A stretch of DNA of 64,000 nt from Planctomyces sp. SH-PL14 (GTDB taxonomy: Bacteria; Planctomycetota; Planctomycetia; Planctomycetales; Planctomycetaceae). The stretch covers positions 7,768,001-7,832,000 of the forward strand of contig NZ_CP011270.1 of the NCBI RefSeq assembly GCF_001610835.1, read 5' to 3'. The position numbers were made by a program, and so were the translations under genes. The notes beneath the pieces were generated by a model. It saw only the letters and a list, made by a program, of their open reading frames with translations. It made no database searches and had not been told where the DNA came from. Positions 36,095 to 46,394 of this stretch are shown one piece after another (the first letter of the stretch is position 1; every line of letters begins with the position of its first letter).

Positions 36095-37399
36095 ATGAGT
36101 GCTCACTTCTTCTCGCGGCGGGCGTTTCTTCGGGGTGTGGGCGTCACGATGGCGCTCCCCTGGATGGAATCGCTGCCGGTGTGGGGCGACGCGACGGCCG
36201 CGAAGGTTCCTGGCAGCCAGGCGCCGGTCCGGCTGGGGGTGCTGTTCTGCGGGAACGGGTTCCACAGCAAGGAGTGGTGGGCCAAAGGGGAAGGCAAGTC
36301 GATGGAGCTGGGGCAGGTCCTCGCTCCGCTGGCGGACCTCAAGGAGAAGATGCTCTTCGTCCGCGGCCTCTACAACGAGCAGGCCCTCAAGGGGAACATC
36401 CACAGCTCGCAGACCGGGAACCTGCTCTCCGGCGCGCCACTGGCGGCCGGCGGCGACATCCGGTCTGGGACGAGCATCGACCAGTTCATCGCCCAGACTC
36501 ACGGCCGTTCGACGAAGGTTCCGAGCCTGGTCCTGGGGTGCGAGAAGTCGAATCCGTCGGTCCACAAGAACTACTCGATGATCTACAGCTCCCACATCTC
36601 GTGGAGCTCCCCGACGACGCCGACGCCTCTCGAACTGTACCCAGCCCTGGCCTTTGACCGACTCTTCAAAGACGGAGCGCAGAAGGGGGACAAGAGCGTC
36701 CTGGATGCCGTGATGGCGGATGCACAGGACTTCCGGAAGAACGTCAGCGCCGCGGATCAGCGGAAGCTGGATGAGTATCTCGACTCGGTCCGCGAGATCG
36801 AAGTCCGGATTGAGCAGTCGGGCAAGCAAGGCGAGCTGCAAGGCTGGCGGCCGACGCTCGACAAGCCGAACATTCCGCGGCCGCCGGAAGGGATCCCGCA
36901 GAACATTGCCGAGCACATGCGGCTGATGTGCGACATCCTGGTCCTCGGTTTCCAGACCGACACGACCCGGGTGACGACGCTGAAGCTCAACAATGACCAC
37001 AGCTCGCTGCGGTTCCCGCACCTGGGGGTGGACTACATGATCCACCATCTGCTGTCGCACTCGGACTCGGCGGACTGGCTCAAGGTGAATCAGTTCTTTG
37101 TCGACCAGCTGGCCTACATCGCGAAGAGGCTGGATGGGATCCAGGAAGGGGAGCGGACGGCGCTCGACAATTCGATGCTGCTGTTCTGCTCGAGCATGCT
37201 GAACGGCAACCACGACGCTTCGCAGCTCCCCGTGGTGCTGCTGGGTGGCGGCGGCGGGAAGATCCAGGGGGGGCGGGTGCTCGACTATCTCGGGAAGCCG
37301 AACCGGAAGATGTGCAGCCTGTACCTGTCGATGCTCGACAAGTGCGGGATCGAGCTGAAGGGGTTCGGGGATTCGACGGAGCGGCTTGCGGAAGTATAG
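36095..37399 (+). CDS. DUF1552 domain-containing Tat-exported protein
   Basis: 434 residues from ATG 36095 with GAGG 8 nt upstream. Tat signal SRRAFLRGVGVTMALPW. The DUF1552 body has RLGVLFCGNGFHSKEWW, LFVRGLYNEQ, PSLVLGCEKS, LSWSS-type SHISWSSPTTPTP, and a late LLLGGGGGKIQGGR. Found almost entirely in Planctomycetota and relatives and usually partnered with DUF1592/DUF1588 cytochrome-like proteins, none of which is adjacent here. Function unknown; periplasmic. Repeat copy C follows 27 bp after the stop. Confidence 0.92.
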   Translation: MSAHFFSRRAFLRGVGVTMALPWMESLPVWGDATAAKVPGSQAPVRLGVLFCGNGFHSKEWWAKGEGKSMELGQVLAPLADLKEKMLFVRGLYNEQALKGNIHSSQTGNLLSGAPLAAGGDIRSGTSIDQFIAQTHGRSTKVPSLVLGCEKSNPSVHKNYSMIYSSHISWSSPTTPTPLELYPALAFDRLFKDGAQKGDKSVLDAVMADAQDFRKNVSAADQRKLDEYLDSVREIEVRIEQSGKQGELQGWRPTLDKPNIPRPPEGIPQNIAEHMRLMCDILVLGFQTDTTRVTTLKLNNDHSSLRFPHLGVDYMIHHLLSHSDSADWLKVNQFFVDQLAYIAKRLDGIQEGERTALDNSMLLFCSSMLNGNHDASQLPVVLLGGGGGKIQGGRVLDYLGKPNRKMCSLYLSMLDKCGIELKGFGDSTERLAEV

Positions 37400-37426
37400 G
37401 CCGACCTGCTCGGGATGCTCGAACGG

Positions 37427-37750
37427 CGTTCTTGCCGGACGGACCCTGCTCGCTCAGACCCAATGTGCGACGGCCGCTGGGGTCAAGGGGGCCTCGCCCC
37501 CTTGCCGCCGGAGGCGCTTCCATGAGGAACCGTGGTACACAACGGATGTCCGCTTTGTGGTACCAGCGTTGAGGACTCCCTCACACCGCACAGCTTGCTT
37601 TGCAATCCTCGCGGGTTGGTGAGGGGGCATCCGGCACGTTGTCCGCGTTTGGATACTCACTTCTTCAGACATCTCTCGACGGCCAGGCCTCCGGCGGGCA
37701 AGGGGGATTCTCCCCCCTGCACCCCCTGACCAGGGTCCCCCTGGACCCGG
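37427..37750 (+). repeat. dispersed intergenic repeat, copy C
   Basis: About 324 bp in the same orientation as copy A, sharing the end CTTGCCGG, the GGAGGCGCTTCCATGAGG block, GGGTTGGTGAGGGGGCAT, the GGCCTCCGGCGGGCAAGG core and the ending CCCCTGGACCCGG. It fills the space between the DUF1552 gene and the convergent DUF454 gene. Confidence 0.85.
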
Positions 37751-37767
37751 TCGATGGACCGTCGTTG

Positions 37768-38181
37768 CTAGCGTTCGCCGACTTCGAGGGGATCATTCGC
37801 CGCCGATGTCGATGAGACTGCGTCCGCACTCGGCAGATGCCAGACGACCGTCAATCCAATGACCCCGAGCACGATGATCAGGATCGTCCCGACCGAACTG
37901 AATCCTGTCGTGAAAACGGTTAGAGCGATCACCGACGGGACAACAACATAAGCCGTCCGCTTCGCTCGCCGAGGAACCGCCCTCCGCTCATCCCAGTCTC
38001 GAATCATCGGACCGAATCGAGGCAACCTGAGCAGCCACGCATGCCATCGCGGATCCGACTTCATGAAGGCCCAACTCGCCAACAGCAGGAACGGCGTCGT
38101 CGGAAGCACCGGGAGAAACGCACCGAGGACTCCCAGCCCCACGCTGACGAGTCCCGCCGATACGTACAACCATCTCCGCAT
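37768..38181 (-). CDS. DUF454 family small membrane protein (YbaN-like)
   Basis: 137 residues from ATG 38181, which begins the family's usual N-terminus (MRRWLYVSAGLVSVGLGVLG); a GTG 12 codons upstream is less likely. Hallmarks FLPVLPTTPFLLLASWAF and SDPRWHAWLLRLPRFGPMIRDW are present, with three to four hydrophobic segments. Inner-membrane protein of unknown role. It is convergent with repeat copy C. Confidence 0.9.
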   Translation of the reverse strand: MRRWLYVSAGLVSVGLGVLGAFLPVLPTTPFLLLASWAFMKSDPRWHAWLLRLPRFGPMIRDWDERRAVPRRAKRTAYVVVPSVIALTVFTTGFSSVGTILIIVLGVIGLTVVWHLPSADAVSSTSAANDPLEVGER

Positions 38182-38240
38182 ACACCGGACTGTACCGGAC
38201 GACCGCCAGAACGCCACCCGCGATCTTCAACGCGGCCGGC

Positions 38241-40340
38241 TCACTTCGCGGCCGTGACGCTGATGTAGAACGGCTTCGAACTCGTCGTTGCCTTCATCAC
38301 GAAGTTGATCGACACGTTCGCCATCACGCTGCAGAGCTGCTTCTCGACCGGCGCGGCGTCCTTGGCGGCGACGAGCATCAGGTGCCCCTTCGTCGCGCCG
38401 CTCGTCAGGAGCGTGCTGCTCTTCTTGGCGTCGATCGTCACCCCCGGCGGGAGCGTGTCGCCGAACTTCTGCGAGAGGTGCTGGAAGAGGACATCGAGTG
38501 TCACGTTCTGCTTGAACTCGGGCGCCCGGACGATTTCGACGTCGACCTTCGCGGAGTCCCCCGCCGCGAGCTCGACGTGGTCCGTGCTGAGCTTCACTTC
38601 CGGGACGTCGGAACTCGGGGCCGAGGCGACGATGTGCTGGTCGACCCAGTAGTGGCTTCGGCCGCCGCCGGGCATGTAGATCTCCTGCATCGGATGCGCG
38701 GTGGCGACGAACTCCCTGGTGGAGCCGTCCGGCAGCTTGATCTGTCCGCGTCCGGTGACGGTGATCTCGCGGCCGACGATCGGACGATCCTTCGCCGCTT
38801 CCAGGATGATGCAGCCGTCGGTCGGCTTGCCGGCGAGGATCCGTCCCGGGGTCGCCGTGATCCCTTCCGGCAGGCCCTCGATCGCCAGCGCGATCTCGCC
38901 GTCGAACCCGTTCTTGCGGAACGCGCGGACGAACAGCACTCCCGCCCCGCCGGGGGGAAGCTGCGTCTTGTCGGTGTCGAGGAAGAGGTCGAAGTACGGC
39001 TGCGGACGCGTGGCCCGCAGGGCGTAGACGAACTCCGCCCCGCCGCGGAGGTGAAGGTCCCGCAGCTCGACGAAGTACTTTCCGTCGGCCGGAGCGGTCC
39101 AGTTTTCGATCCAGGCATCCTGCGATCCGCGGGGGCCCGTGCGGATGTCGTCGCTCTCCTGGAGCCGCTGGCCCTTCTCGTTGACGATGGCCAGCAGCGG
39201 ATCGAGGCCGGAGTCGAGCCGCCGCGCGATCACCTCGAACGAGAAGGTTTCTCCCTTCTTGGCTTCGAAGGCGAAGACGTCGACATCCGCCGCCGTCTCC
39301 ATCCGTCCGCAGACGGTCGACGGGATGGTCAGCGGCGATGCGGTCGCGGCGGTGTTGTTGTCGGAGGTTTCGTCCGCCAGCGGCAGGGATTCGACGAGGA
39401 CCGTCACCGGGTTGGTCGGCTTGCCATTCAGGACGGGCCGCAGAGGATGCGGGCCATCGGCGAGGCCGGACGGGATCGCCTGCTCGACGAGCGTTCCCGC
39501 CGGGAGTCCGAGGCCGACGAGCTCCATCTTTCGCGGCGCCCCGGCCGCAACGGCGACGGGGTGGACGGTCTTGATGAAGGGCCGGTCATTGGCCTCAACG
39601 GAATAGGTCCAGTGGACGTTCCCCTGGTAGCGGGAGTCCCGGACTTCCAGGACGTATTCCCCCGGGCGGTCGAGCGGGCAGCTCAGGAGCGGGTCGGCGG
39701 CGTAGGTGTTGTCCGCCGCCGCGACGACCGAGCCGGTGGCGGACCGGACCGTGATGAGGGGGTCGACGTGGGCCTGGAGGTCATGGATCCGGTCTTCCAA
39801 CCGCATCGCCCGGCAGTGGAACTGGAGCGTCGTCGGCTGCGAGATCGAGAACCGGAAGTAGTCGACGTCTTCGGCCTTCTCGATCGTTCCGCAGAGCGTG
39901 GCGGGGAGCGTGACGTTCTGGGCCTTCTCGAGGAGGTCGTTGTCCTTCTGCTCGTGGATCACCGGGTCCTGGGCGACGACGAGCTGGCCGATGGTCGAGG
40001 CCCCGGTCGGGCCGAGGAGCCGGAAGTCCCGGACGCCCGGGAGGGCATCCGCCGCAACCGTGAACCGCAGCTTGATCGACTCGAGCTTCGGCTCCTTGCC
40101 GTCCTTCCCGGGCTCCATCGGTGTGAGGACTTCCCCGGTGACGCCGGTTCCGCTGACGATGACCGTCGTGAAGCCGTACATCGAGGCCCGGGAGAGGAGC
40201 TCGTGCTCCGTGGCCCCGCCGATGGCCGCCGCCGTCGGCTTGAGGCTCATCAGCATCGGGTAGGACGTCTGGGCAGCCGCCGGACCCGCCAGAAGAATCA
40301 GAAGCGAAGAAATCCAAAGCGTGCGGCGGATCGAAGACAT
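38241..40340 (-). CDS. exported protein with PPC (pre-peptidase C-terminal) domains
   Basis: 699 residues from ATG 40340, with GGGAA upstream and a signal peptide (LWISSLLILLAGPAAAQ). Two PPC-type beta-sandwich domains are visible: one around VCGTIEKAEDVDYFRFS-like residues (about 120-230; the sequence starts LCGTIEKAED) and one around VCGRMETAADVDVFAFEAKKG (about 310-425), each with the DxDxF core. No protease domain is present, so it is a stand-alone beta-rich surface or periplasmic protein of a kind expanded in Planctomycetota. Upstream Ig-like region has the IPT/TIG flavour (GATEHELLSRASMYGFTTVIV). Role unknown. Confidence 0.85.
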   Translation of the reverse strand: MSSIRRTLWISSLLILLAGPAAAQTSYPMLMSLKPTAAAIGGATEHELLSRASMYGFTTVIVSGTGVTGEVLTPMEPGKDGKEPKLESIKLRFTVAADALPGVRDFRLLGPTGASTIGQLVVAQDPVIHEQKDNDLLEKAQNVTLPATLCGTIEKAEDVDYFRFSISQPTTLQFHCRAMRLEDRIHDLQAHVDPLITVRSATGSVVAAADNTYAADPLLSCPLDRPGEYVLEVRDSRYQGNVHWTYSVEANDRPFIKTVHPVAVAAGAPRKMELVGLGLPAGTLVEQAIPSGLADGPHPLRPVLNGKPTNPVTVLVESLPLADETSDNNTAATASPLTIPSTVCGRMETAADVDVFAFEAKKGETFSFEVIARRLDSGLDPLLAIVNEKGQRLQESDDIRTGPRGSQDAWIENWTAPADGKYFVELRDLHLRGGAEFVYALRATRPQPYFDLFLDTDKTQLPPGGAGVLFVRAFRKNGFDGEIALAIEGLPEGITATPGRILAGKPTDGCIILEAAKDRPIVGREITVTGRGQIKLPDGSTREFVATAHPMQEIYMPGGGRSHYWVDQHIVASAPSSDVPEVKLSTDHVELAAGDSAKVDVEIVRAPEFKQNVTLDVLFQHLSQKFGDTLPPGVTIDAKKSSTLLTSGATKGHLMLVAAKDAAPVEKQLCSVMANVSINFVMKATTSSKPFYISVTAAK

Positions 40341-40485
40341 GGCCGGTTCCCGAACGTGTTCGACCCGGTGGTTGCGGGCGAGCCATCGTCGAGACGCCGT
40401 GTTCGACACCTGCGGCGCAGGAGCCGTCCCGGTGAGTCAGCGGATCGATCGAACTCACACCACAAGTCCAGCCGCGTCGCGGGGA

Positions 40486-41235
<750 letters not shown>

Positions 41236-41690
41236 CTCAGATCACTCCGCCCGTGTGAACCTCTTGCGAAGCCAGCGACGGCCTTGGGGGGAAACGGGAC
41301 GCGCCGCGACTCCGGGAAATCGGGCCGGGAGCTGGCGGCGCGGGCGTCTCAGGGACGGCCCGTCTCACTCAAGTCCATTGACAGGAACACTCTTCGACGT
41401 CTTTCGGCAAGTCTAGGGGAGCAAATGAAGGAGGGTCAAGCGCCATGGTAAAGGTGGCGTATCCGGTCGATTCGGCGGCGGATGGGGGGCGGGCTTGAGC
41501 GCGGCGAGCGGAATGTCGGGGATTTCGTAGGGCGAAAAGAAGCAGGCACCACTCTGGTGGGCCGTCGGAGCACCGCGACGGGATATCAGCCGGTGGACCG
41601 GCCGCCGGCAGAATCGCGCTCTTTGTTGGAACCGGACCATCTCATTACCATGCGGAATTCGAAACGTCGCCCTTTTTGTGCTCCTCGGTC
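41236..41690. other. 455-bp gap between divergent phosphoesterase and miaB
   Basis: Should contain promoters for both genes. A short AT-richer stretch at 41640-41680 precedes miaB, but I cannot assign convincing -35/-10 boxes. No coding frame or repeat seen. Confidence 0.4.
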
Positions 41691-43331
41691 ATGCCTCACA
41701 ACGGCAAGCTCTACATCGAAACCGTCGGCTGCCAGATGAATGTTCTGGACAGCGAACTCGTCGTCGCCGCGCTCCGGCAGCAGGGGTACGCCCTGACCGA
41801 CGACATGAAAGAGGCGGATACCGTCCTGTTCAACACATGCTCGGTGCGGGAGCATGCCGAGCAGAAGATCTACTCGCAGCTCGGCCGGCTCCGCGTGGCG
41901 CGGAAGAAGAAGCCGGACCAGGTGATCGGCGTCATCGGCTGCATGGCCCAGAAGGACCAGGAGCTGATCTTTCAGAAGGCGCCGCACGTCGACCTGATCG
42001 TCGGGACCGGGCAGCTGGCCGAGATCCCCCGGCTGATCGACGAAGCCCGCCGCGACCGGAAGCCGGCGATCGCCGTCAGTCTGGACCGCAAGGAAGGCTC
42101 GCGGCTCGACGTGGCGAGCTCGTTCGAGAGCTATGACCCGCTCCGCGACCCGGAGATGCGGCCGAGCCCGTGGCAGGCGTATGTCCGGATCATGTTCGGG
42201 TGCGACAAGTTCTGCACCTACTGCGTCGTCCCGATGACCCGCGGGCCGGAGCAATCTCGGGCCCCGAGCGAGATCATCCGCGAGGTTCAGTCGCTGGTCG
42301 CGCAGGGGGTCCGGGAGGTGACGCTGCTGGGGCAGACGGTCAACAGCTACAAGTTCACTGAGAACGGGCGGCAGTCGCGGATGAGCGATCTGCTGGCGGC
42401 GATTCATGACACGCCGGGGCTGCAGCGGATCAAGTTCGTCACGAATTTTCCGAAGGACATGACGGACGACCTGCTGCAGGCGATCCGCGATCTGCCGAAG
42501 GTGTCGCGCTACCTCCACGTGCCGCTGCAGCATGGCTGCGATGAGGTGCTCAAGCGGATGAAGCGGGGGTACACCGTGGCGGACTACCGGGACATGATGG
42601 CCCGGATTCGCGAGACGGTTCCGGGGGCGGCGGTGTCGAGCGACTTTATTGTGGGGTTCTGCGGGGAGACCGAGGAGGCGTTCCAGAAGTGCATGGACGT
42701 TGTCCGGGAGTTCCGTTTCAAGAACAGCTTCATCTTCAAATACAGCCCGCGCCCGGGGACGAAGGCGAACGAGTTGTGGTCGGATGACATTCCGGAGGAG
42801 GTGAAGCGCCGCCGGAACAATGAGCTGCTGACGCTGCAGAACGAGATCAGTGAGGAGGACAACGCGGAGTTTCTGGGCCGGACGGTTGAAGTCCTTGTTG
42901 AAGGTCCGAGCAAGCGGACGACGAAGGCGAAGGGGACGACCTCCGGTCAGATGGCGGAGGACGCGAACCTGAATTATCCGATGCCGGGGGTCGTGGAGTC
43001 GGCGGTTCTTGCCGGTCATGTGCATCGGGATCATGACCACGATCATGATGATGCGGGGTGTGATACCGGCTGCGGGACGGGGGCGCTGGTGTCGCTGGAT
43101 CTCGGTCGGTCCGGGTCGACGGTGGCGGCGGCTGCGTCGCGGACGGAGCCGGTTCAGCTGGTGGGGCGGACGCCGTGTGACCGGATTGTGGTGTTTGACG
43201 GGCAGCCGCGGCTGGCGGGTTCGATTGCCGAAATCCACATTCACGACTGCACGCCGACGACGCTGTTGGGCTCGATCGTGACGCGTCAGATTCAGCATGG
43301 AAACGAGACGTTGCTGCCGATCCTGATGTAG
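41691..43331 (+). CDS. miaB: tRNA-2-methylthio-N6-dimethylallyladenosine synthase with His/Cys-rich insertion
   Basis: 546 residues from ATG 41691. N-terminal MTTase cluster cysteines in GCQMN, NTCSVRE and IGCMAQ; radical-SAM motif FGCDKFCTYC (CxxxCxxC); TRAM domain at the end. It methylthiolates i6A37 in tRNAs reading UNN codons, using two 4Fe-4S clusters. MiaB proteins are usually about 440-480 residues. Here an ~80-residue insertion (about 420-500) splits the TRAM domain and contains HVHRDHDHDHDD and CDTGC, a likely metal-binding segment. Codon use shifts to more G/T endings in the last third. Repeat copy D follows 8 bp after the stop. Confidence 0.93.
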   Translation: MPHNGKLYIETVGCQMNVLDSELVVAALRQQGYALTDDMKEADTVLFNTCSVREHAEQKIYSQLGRLRVARKKKPDQVIGVIGCMAQKDQELIFQKAPHVDLIVGTGQLAEIPRLIDEARRDRKPAIAVSLDRKEGSRLDVASSFESYDPLRDPEMRPSPWQAYVRIMFGCDKFCTYCVVPMTRGPEQSRAPSEIIREVQSLVAQGVREVTLLGQTVNSYKFTENGRQSRMSDLLAAIHDTPGLQRIKFVTNFPKDMTDDLLQAIRDLPKVSRYLHVPLQHGCDEVLKRMKRGYTVADYRDMMARIRETVPGAAVSSDFIVGFCGETEEAFQKCMDVVREFRFKNSFIFKYSPRPGTKANELWSDDIPEEVKRRRNNELLTLQNEISEEDNAEFLGRTVEVLVEGPSKRTTKAKGTTSGQMAEDANLNYPMPGVVESAVLAGHVHRDHDHDHDDAGCDTGCGTGALVSLDLGRSGSTVAAAASRTEPVQLVGRTPCDRIVVFDGQPRLAGSIAEIHIHDCTPTTLLGSIVTRQIQHGNETLLPILM

Positions 43332-43339
43332 GCCAGAGC

Positions 43340-43651
43340 TGGGTCCAGGGGCACCCTGGTCAGGGGGTGCAGGGGGGAGAATCCCCCTTGCCCGCCGGAG
43401 GCTTGGCCGTCGAGAGATGTCTGAAGGAGGGTGTGTCCAAACGCGGACAACGTGCCGTATGCCCGCTCACCAACCCGCGGGAATCGCAGAGCGAGCGGCG
43501 AATTCTCAACCCCCGTGACACAAAGGGGACATCCGTTGCTTACCACGGTTCCTCACAGGAGTGCCTCCGGCGGCAAGGGGCGTGGCCCCCTTGACCCCAG
43601 GCTGCCGTCGCACGTTGGGTTTGAGCTATGGACGTCGCGCCGGCCAGGACG
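43340..43651 (-). repeat. dispersed intergenic repeat, copy D
   Basis: About 312 bp, inverted relative to A, and the only copy whose orientation is opposite to the gene it follows (miaB). Blocks: GGGTCCAGGGGCACCCTGG, CCCGCCGGAGGC, CTCACCAACCCGCGGGAAT, GGTTCCTCACAGGAGTGCC and CGGCGGCAAGGGGCGTGG. It ends about 75 bp before the glycosyltransferase start, so it may lie in that gene's promoter region. Confidence 0.85.
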
Positions 43652-43725
43652 TGGTCTTGCGTCGATTCTTGTCCGGGTCCTAGCATCGGCCAGTTGAAAC
43701 GCTTGCGGTGGAAAGGAATCCTGCC

Positions 43726-44829
43726 ATGGCACCCGCCATCTCCCGACGCATCCTCCAGGTCATCTCCCCCTCCCACATGTCGGGAGCCGAGATGCAACTG
43801 GTCCGCCTGACCAAGCAGATGCAGGCCCGCGGCCACCTCCTGCACACCTGCTCCAAGAAAGGGAGCTCCGCCAACGAGGAGTTCCGCGTCCGCGGCATCG
43901 ACGCCGAACCTCTCTCCATCGGCGGAAAGTTCAGCCTTACCGCCGTTCCCGCCCTCGCCGCCGCCGCCCGCCGACACAAGGCCGAACTCATCCAGTCGAC
44001 CCTTTCCAGCGCCAGCTGGTGGTCCGGCTGGCTCGAAACCTTCGGCGGGCCCCCCTCGGTCGGACACGTCCAGGGCTTTACCTCCGCTGCCTGGCACCGC
44101 CGCCAGTCCCACCTCATCGCCGTCTCACAGGCGGTCAAGGACGACATGGTCGTCCAGGGGATCGCGGCCGAGCGGATCACCGTCATGCACAATGCCCTCG
44201 CCCCGGAAGAATTCGTTCCGAAGCGGGCCCCGCTCGAAGTCCGACAGGAATTCGGCGCCGACGCCCGGACCCCGGTGATCGGAACCTTCGGCCACCTCTC
44301 GGAGAAGAAGGGCTACCGCGATCTCTTCCCGGCGATCCCGCAGGTCCTCAAGCAGTTTCCGACGGCTCAGTTCTGGGTGATCGGCGTCGGCAAGCTCCGC
44401 GAGGAGCTGGAAGAGTACGCCCGCGCGAACGGCTTCCTGGGACAGGTCCGGTTCACCGGCTACCGCCGCGACGCGGCCGACCTGATGGGGGCCATCGACA
44501 TCATGTGCCTCCCATCGCACCGCGAGCCGTGCGCGCTCGTCTACGTCGAGGCGGCCCTCTCGGAGAAGCCGATCGTCGCCTGCCGCGCCGGCGGGGCTCC
44601 GGAGTCGATCGCCGACGGCGAGACCGGACTGCTCGTGCCGGCGAAGAACAGCGATGCGATCGCCGTCGCGATCAAGACCCTGCTGGACAACCGCGACCGG
44701 GCCATCGCGATGGGGAAGGCCGGCCGCACCCGGGCCCTCGAAATCTTCGGCTGGGACCGCTGCATCCAGACCCTGGAATCGATCTGGACGCGAGTCCTCG
44801 ACGAACGCCGATCCCGCAAAGCGGCTTGA
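43726..44829 (+). CDS. GT4-family glycosyltransferase
   Basis: 367 residues from ATG 43726, with AAGGA 8 nt upstream. GT-B fold with the GT4 signatures SPSHMSGAEMQLVRLTKQM near the start, the link-region VMHNALAPEEFVP, GTFGHLSEKKGYRDLFPAIP, VRFTGYRRDAADLMGAIDI and the retaining-type EPCALVYVEAALSEKPIVAC (EX7E pattern). Likely transfers a sugar from a nucleotide donor to an envelope glycan or glycolipid. No membrane segment. A large hairpin follows the stop codon. Confidence 0.92.
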   Translation: MAPAISRRILQVISPSHMSGAEMQLVRLTKQMQARGHLLHTCSKKGSSANEEFRVRGIDAEPLSIGGKFSLTAVPALAAAARRHKAELIQSTLSSASWWSGWLETFGGPPSVGHVQGFTSAAWHRRQSHLIAVSQAVKDDMVVQGIAAERITVMHNALAPEEFVPKRAPLEVRQEFGADARTPVIGTFGHLSEKKGYRDLFPAIPQVLKQFPTAQFWVIGVGKLREELEEYARANGFLGQVRFTGYRRDAADLMGAIDIMCLPSHREPCALVYVEAALSEKPIVACRAGGAPESIADGETGLLVPAKNSDAIAVAIKTLLDNRDRAIAMGKAGRTRALEIFGWDRCIQTLESIWTRVLDERRSRKAA

Positions 44830-44840
44830 AGGCTTCGGAT

Positions 44841-44924
44841 TAAACACAAAGACACAAAGATCGCACGAAGAACACCAAGAGATTCCTTGGTGACCTTGGT
44901 GCCTCCTTTGTGTCTTGGTGTTTA
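44841..44924. repeat. long inverted repeat of CACAAAG units between convergent genes
   Basis: Arms of 19 bp (44841-44859 and 44906-44924) pair with a single mismatch: TAAACACAAAGACACAAAG against its complement. A second 7-bp pair CACCAAG/CTTGGTG (44873-44879, 44886-44892) nests inside. It lies between the glycosyltransferase and the M24 peptidase stops, so a bidirectional terminator role is plausible, and its unit composition resembles the hairpin at 63551-63608. Confidence 0.7.
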
Positions 44925-44937
44925 ACTCTTCCGGCTC

Positions 44938-46110
44938 TCAGGTCAGCGAGATCTGGTGCTGGCTGAGACGCTCGTAGCCGGTGTCGGTGATCAGGTAGTT
45001 GTGCTCGATCCGCATCCCGCCGAGGCCCGGCTGGTACGCGCCCGGCTCGAGCGTGACGACGTCGCCGGCGAGCAGCACGTCGACGCTGTCCGGAACGAGG
45101 ATCGGAGCTTCCGGATGGGCCAGGCCCAGGCCGTGGCCGGCGTGGTGCGTGAAGAGGGCCGTCTTGCCCGCCTCGACGTACGGCTTGTTGACCGCGGCGT
45201 AGACGTCGCTCGCCTTGGCGCCCGCCTTGAGAGCCTTCTCGCCCCCCGCCATCCCGGCCTGGCAGATTGCGAAGAGTTCCTTCAGACCGGCGGCAGGCTC
45301 GCCCACCGCGAAGGTGTTCGTGAAGTCGCTGCGGTAGCCGTCGAGGACGACCGAGTAGTCGAGGGTGTAGAGGTCCCCCTCTTTGACGCGGTACTGGGTC
45401 GGGAGGCCGCCCGCCTTCGGCTGCTCCGCGGTCATGGAGCGGAAGTCGCCGTAGATGTAGCAGGCCTTCCCGGCGGCGGTGACGACCGCCTTCTGGATCT
45501 CGACAAAGCACTCCAGCTCGCTGACGCCGGGCTTCAGCACGTCGCGGACGCGGGCCATTCCGGCCTCGGCGGCCCGCATGCAGGACTTGAGGAGGGCGAT
45601 TTCGTCGGGCAGCTTCTGGCGGCGGGCCTGACGGATCGCGGAGCCGAGGTCGGTGGTGACGCCGGGGCCCGGGACGTCTTCCGCGACGGAGGAGACAACG
45701 TTAGCGCCTTCGAGAGCGGTCAGGGCTCCGCAGGGGAGCCACTCCGCTTCGACGAGACCCTTCGTCCCCTGGAGGCCCGGAGCCGCCTGTTTGAGGGCGT
45801 TGATCAGGGCGTGGTCGCGATTGATGATCGAGTGCTTGTGGTCGTACCACTTCTCGACGATCTCGTTGTCGACGAAGGGCGTGCTCGCCGCCGCGCGGAT
45901 CGCGAAATTGTCGCCGAGGAGCGTCGATCCGCCATTCCGTTGGAGTAGCAGCCAGCCTCGCTCGCCGCCGGAGAAGCTCAGGGTCTGGACGGCGAAGTTG
46001 GCGAGGTACTGCAGGTGCCGCGGATCCGCGACGAGGAGCCATTCGACGTCGGCCGGCACGAGATCCCAGACACGCTTCTGACGGGCGAGGCAACCTTCTC
46101 GGGTCAGCAT
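44938..46110 (-). CDS. M24 metallopeptidase, Xaa-Pro aminopeptidase-like
   Basis: 390 residues from ATG 46110 with GGAG 6 nt upstream. A creatinase-type N-terminal domain (about 1-165) precedes the pita-bread domain. All five metal ligands are visible: two Asp in [18 protein letters not shown], His in [13 protein letters not shown], Glu in TLEPGAY and Glu in MRIEHNYL. Cleaves N-terminal residues preceding proline, or is a related prolidase. Cytoplasmic. Confidence 0.9.
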   Translation of the reverse strand: MLTREGCLARQKRVWDLVPADVEWLLVADPRHLQYLANFAVQTLSFSGGERGWLLLQRNGGSTLLGDNFAIRAAASTPFVDNEIVEKWYDHKHSIINRDHALINALKQAAPGLQGTKGLVEAEWLPCGALTALEGANVVSSVAEDVPGPGVTTDLGSAIRQARRQKLPDEIALLKSCMRAAEAGMARVRDVLKPGVSELECFVEIQKAVVTAAGKACYIYGDFRSMTAEQPKAGGLPTQYRVKEGDLYTLDYSVVLDGYRSDFTNTFAVGEPAAGLKELFAICQAGMAGGEKALKAGAKASDVYAAVNKPYVEAGKTALFTHHAGHGLGLAHPEAPILVPDSVDVLLAGDVVTLEPGAYQPGLGGMRIEHNYLITDTGYERLSQHQISLT

Positions 46111-46338
46111 GATTCACTCCACGTTTCGGGCGGAAAGCTCTGCCGCGAACCCTACCAGAAACAGGGCCAATTCAAAGCCAGCGTCCCGCTGGACCGGGGT
46201 GGCCGTGGAACGATGGGATTGAGCAATGGGAGCCGTGCCGGCAGGTGCGGTCGTGGAAACCACCGCCGGCGAACGGGATGCAATCCGGAGCCCAGAGCGT
46301 CCCGCTCGCGTACCGGAAGCGCCGTCGATTCCCGGTTA

Positions 46339-46355
46339 TTGGCACGGTGCTTGCA
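46339..46355 (+). promoter_or_regulatory. consensus sigma-54 promoter
   Basis: TTGGCAC-GGTGC-TTGCA: the -24 GG (46341-46342) and -12 GC (46353-46354) are separated by exactly 10 nt, and the site matches TGGCAC-N5-TTGCA without mismatch. Transcription should start near 46366, about 30 nt before the small membrane protein gene at 46395. Such a promoter requires a bacterial enhancer-binding protein like the one encoded at 34194-35921, although any link between the two is inference. Confidence 0.8.
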
Positions 46356-46394
46356 TTCCCTTCTCACACCCACTTCGTGAGAAAGGAGAACCGC

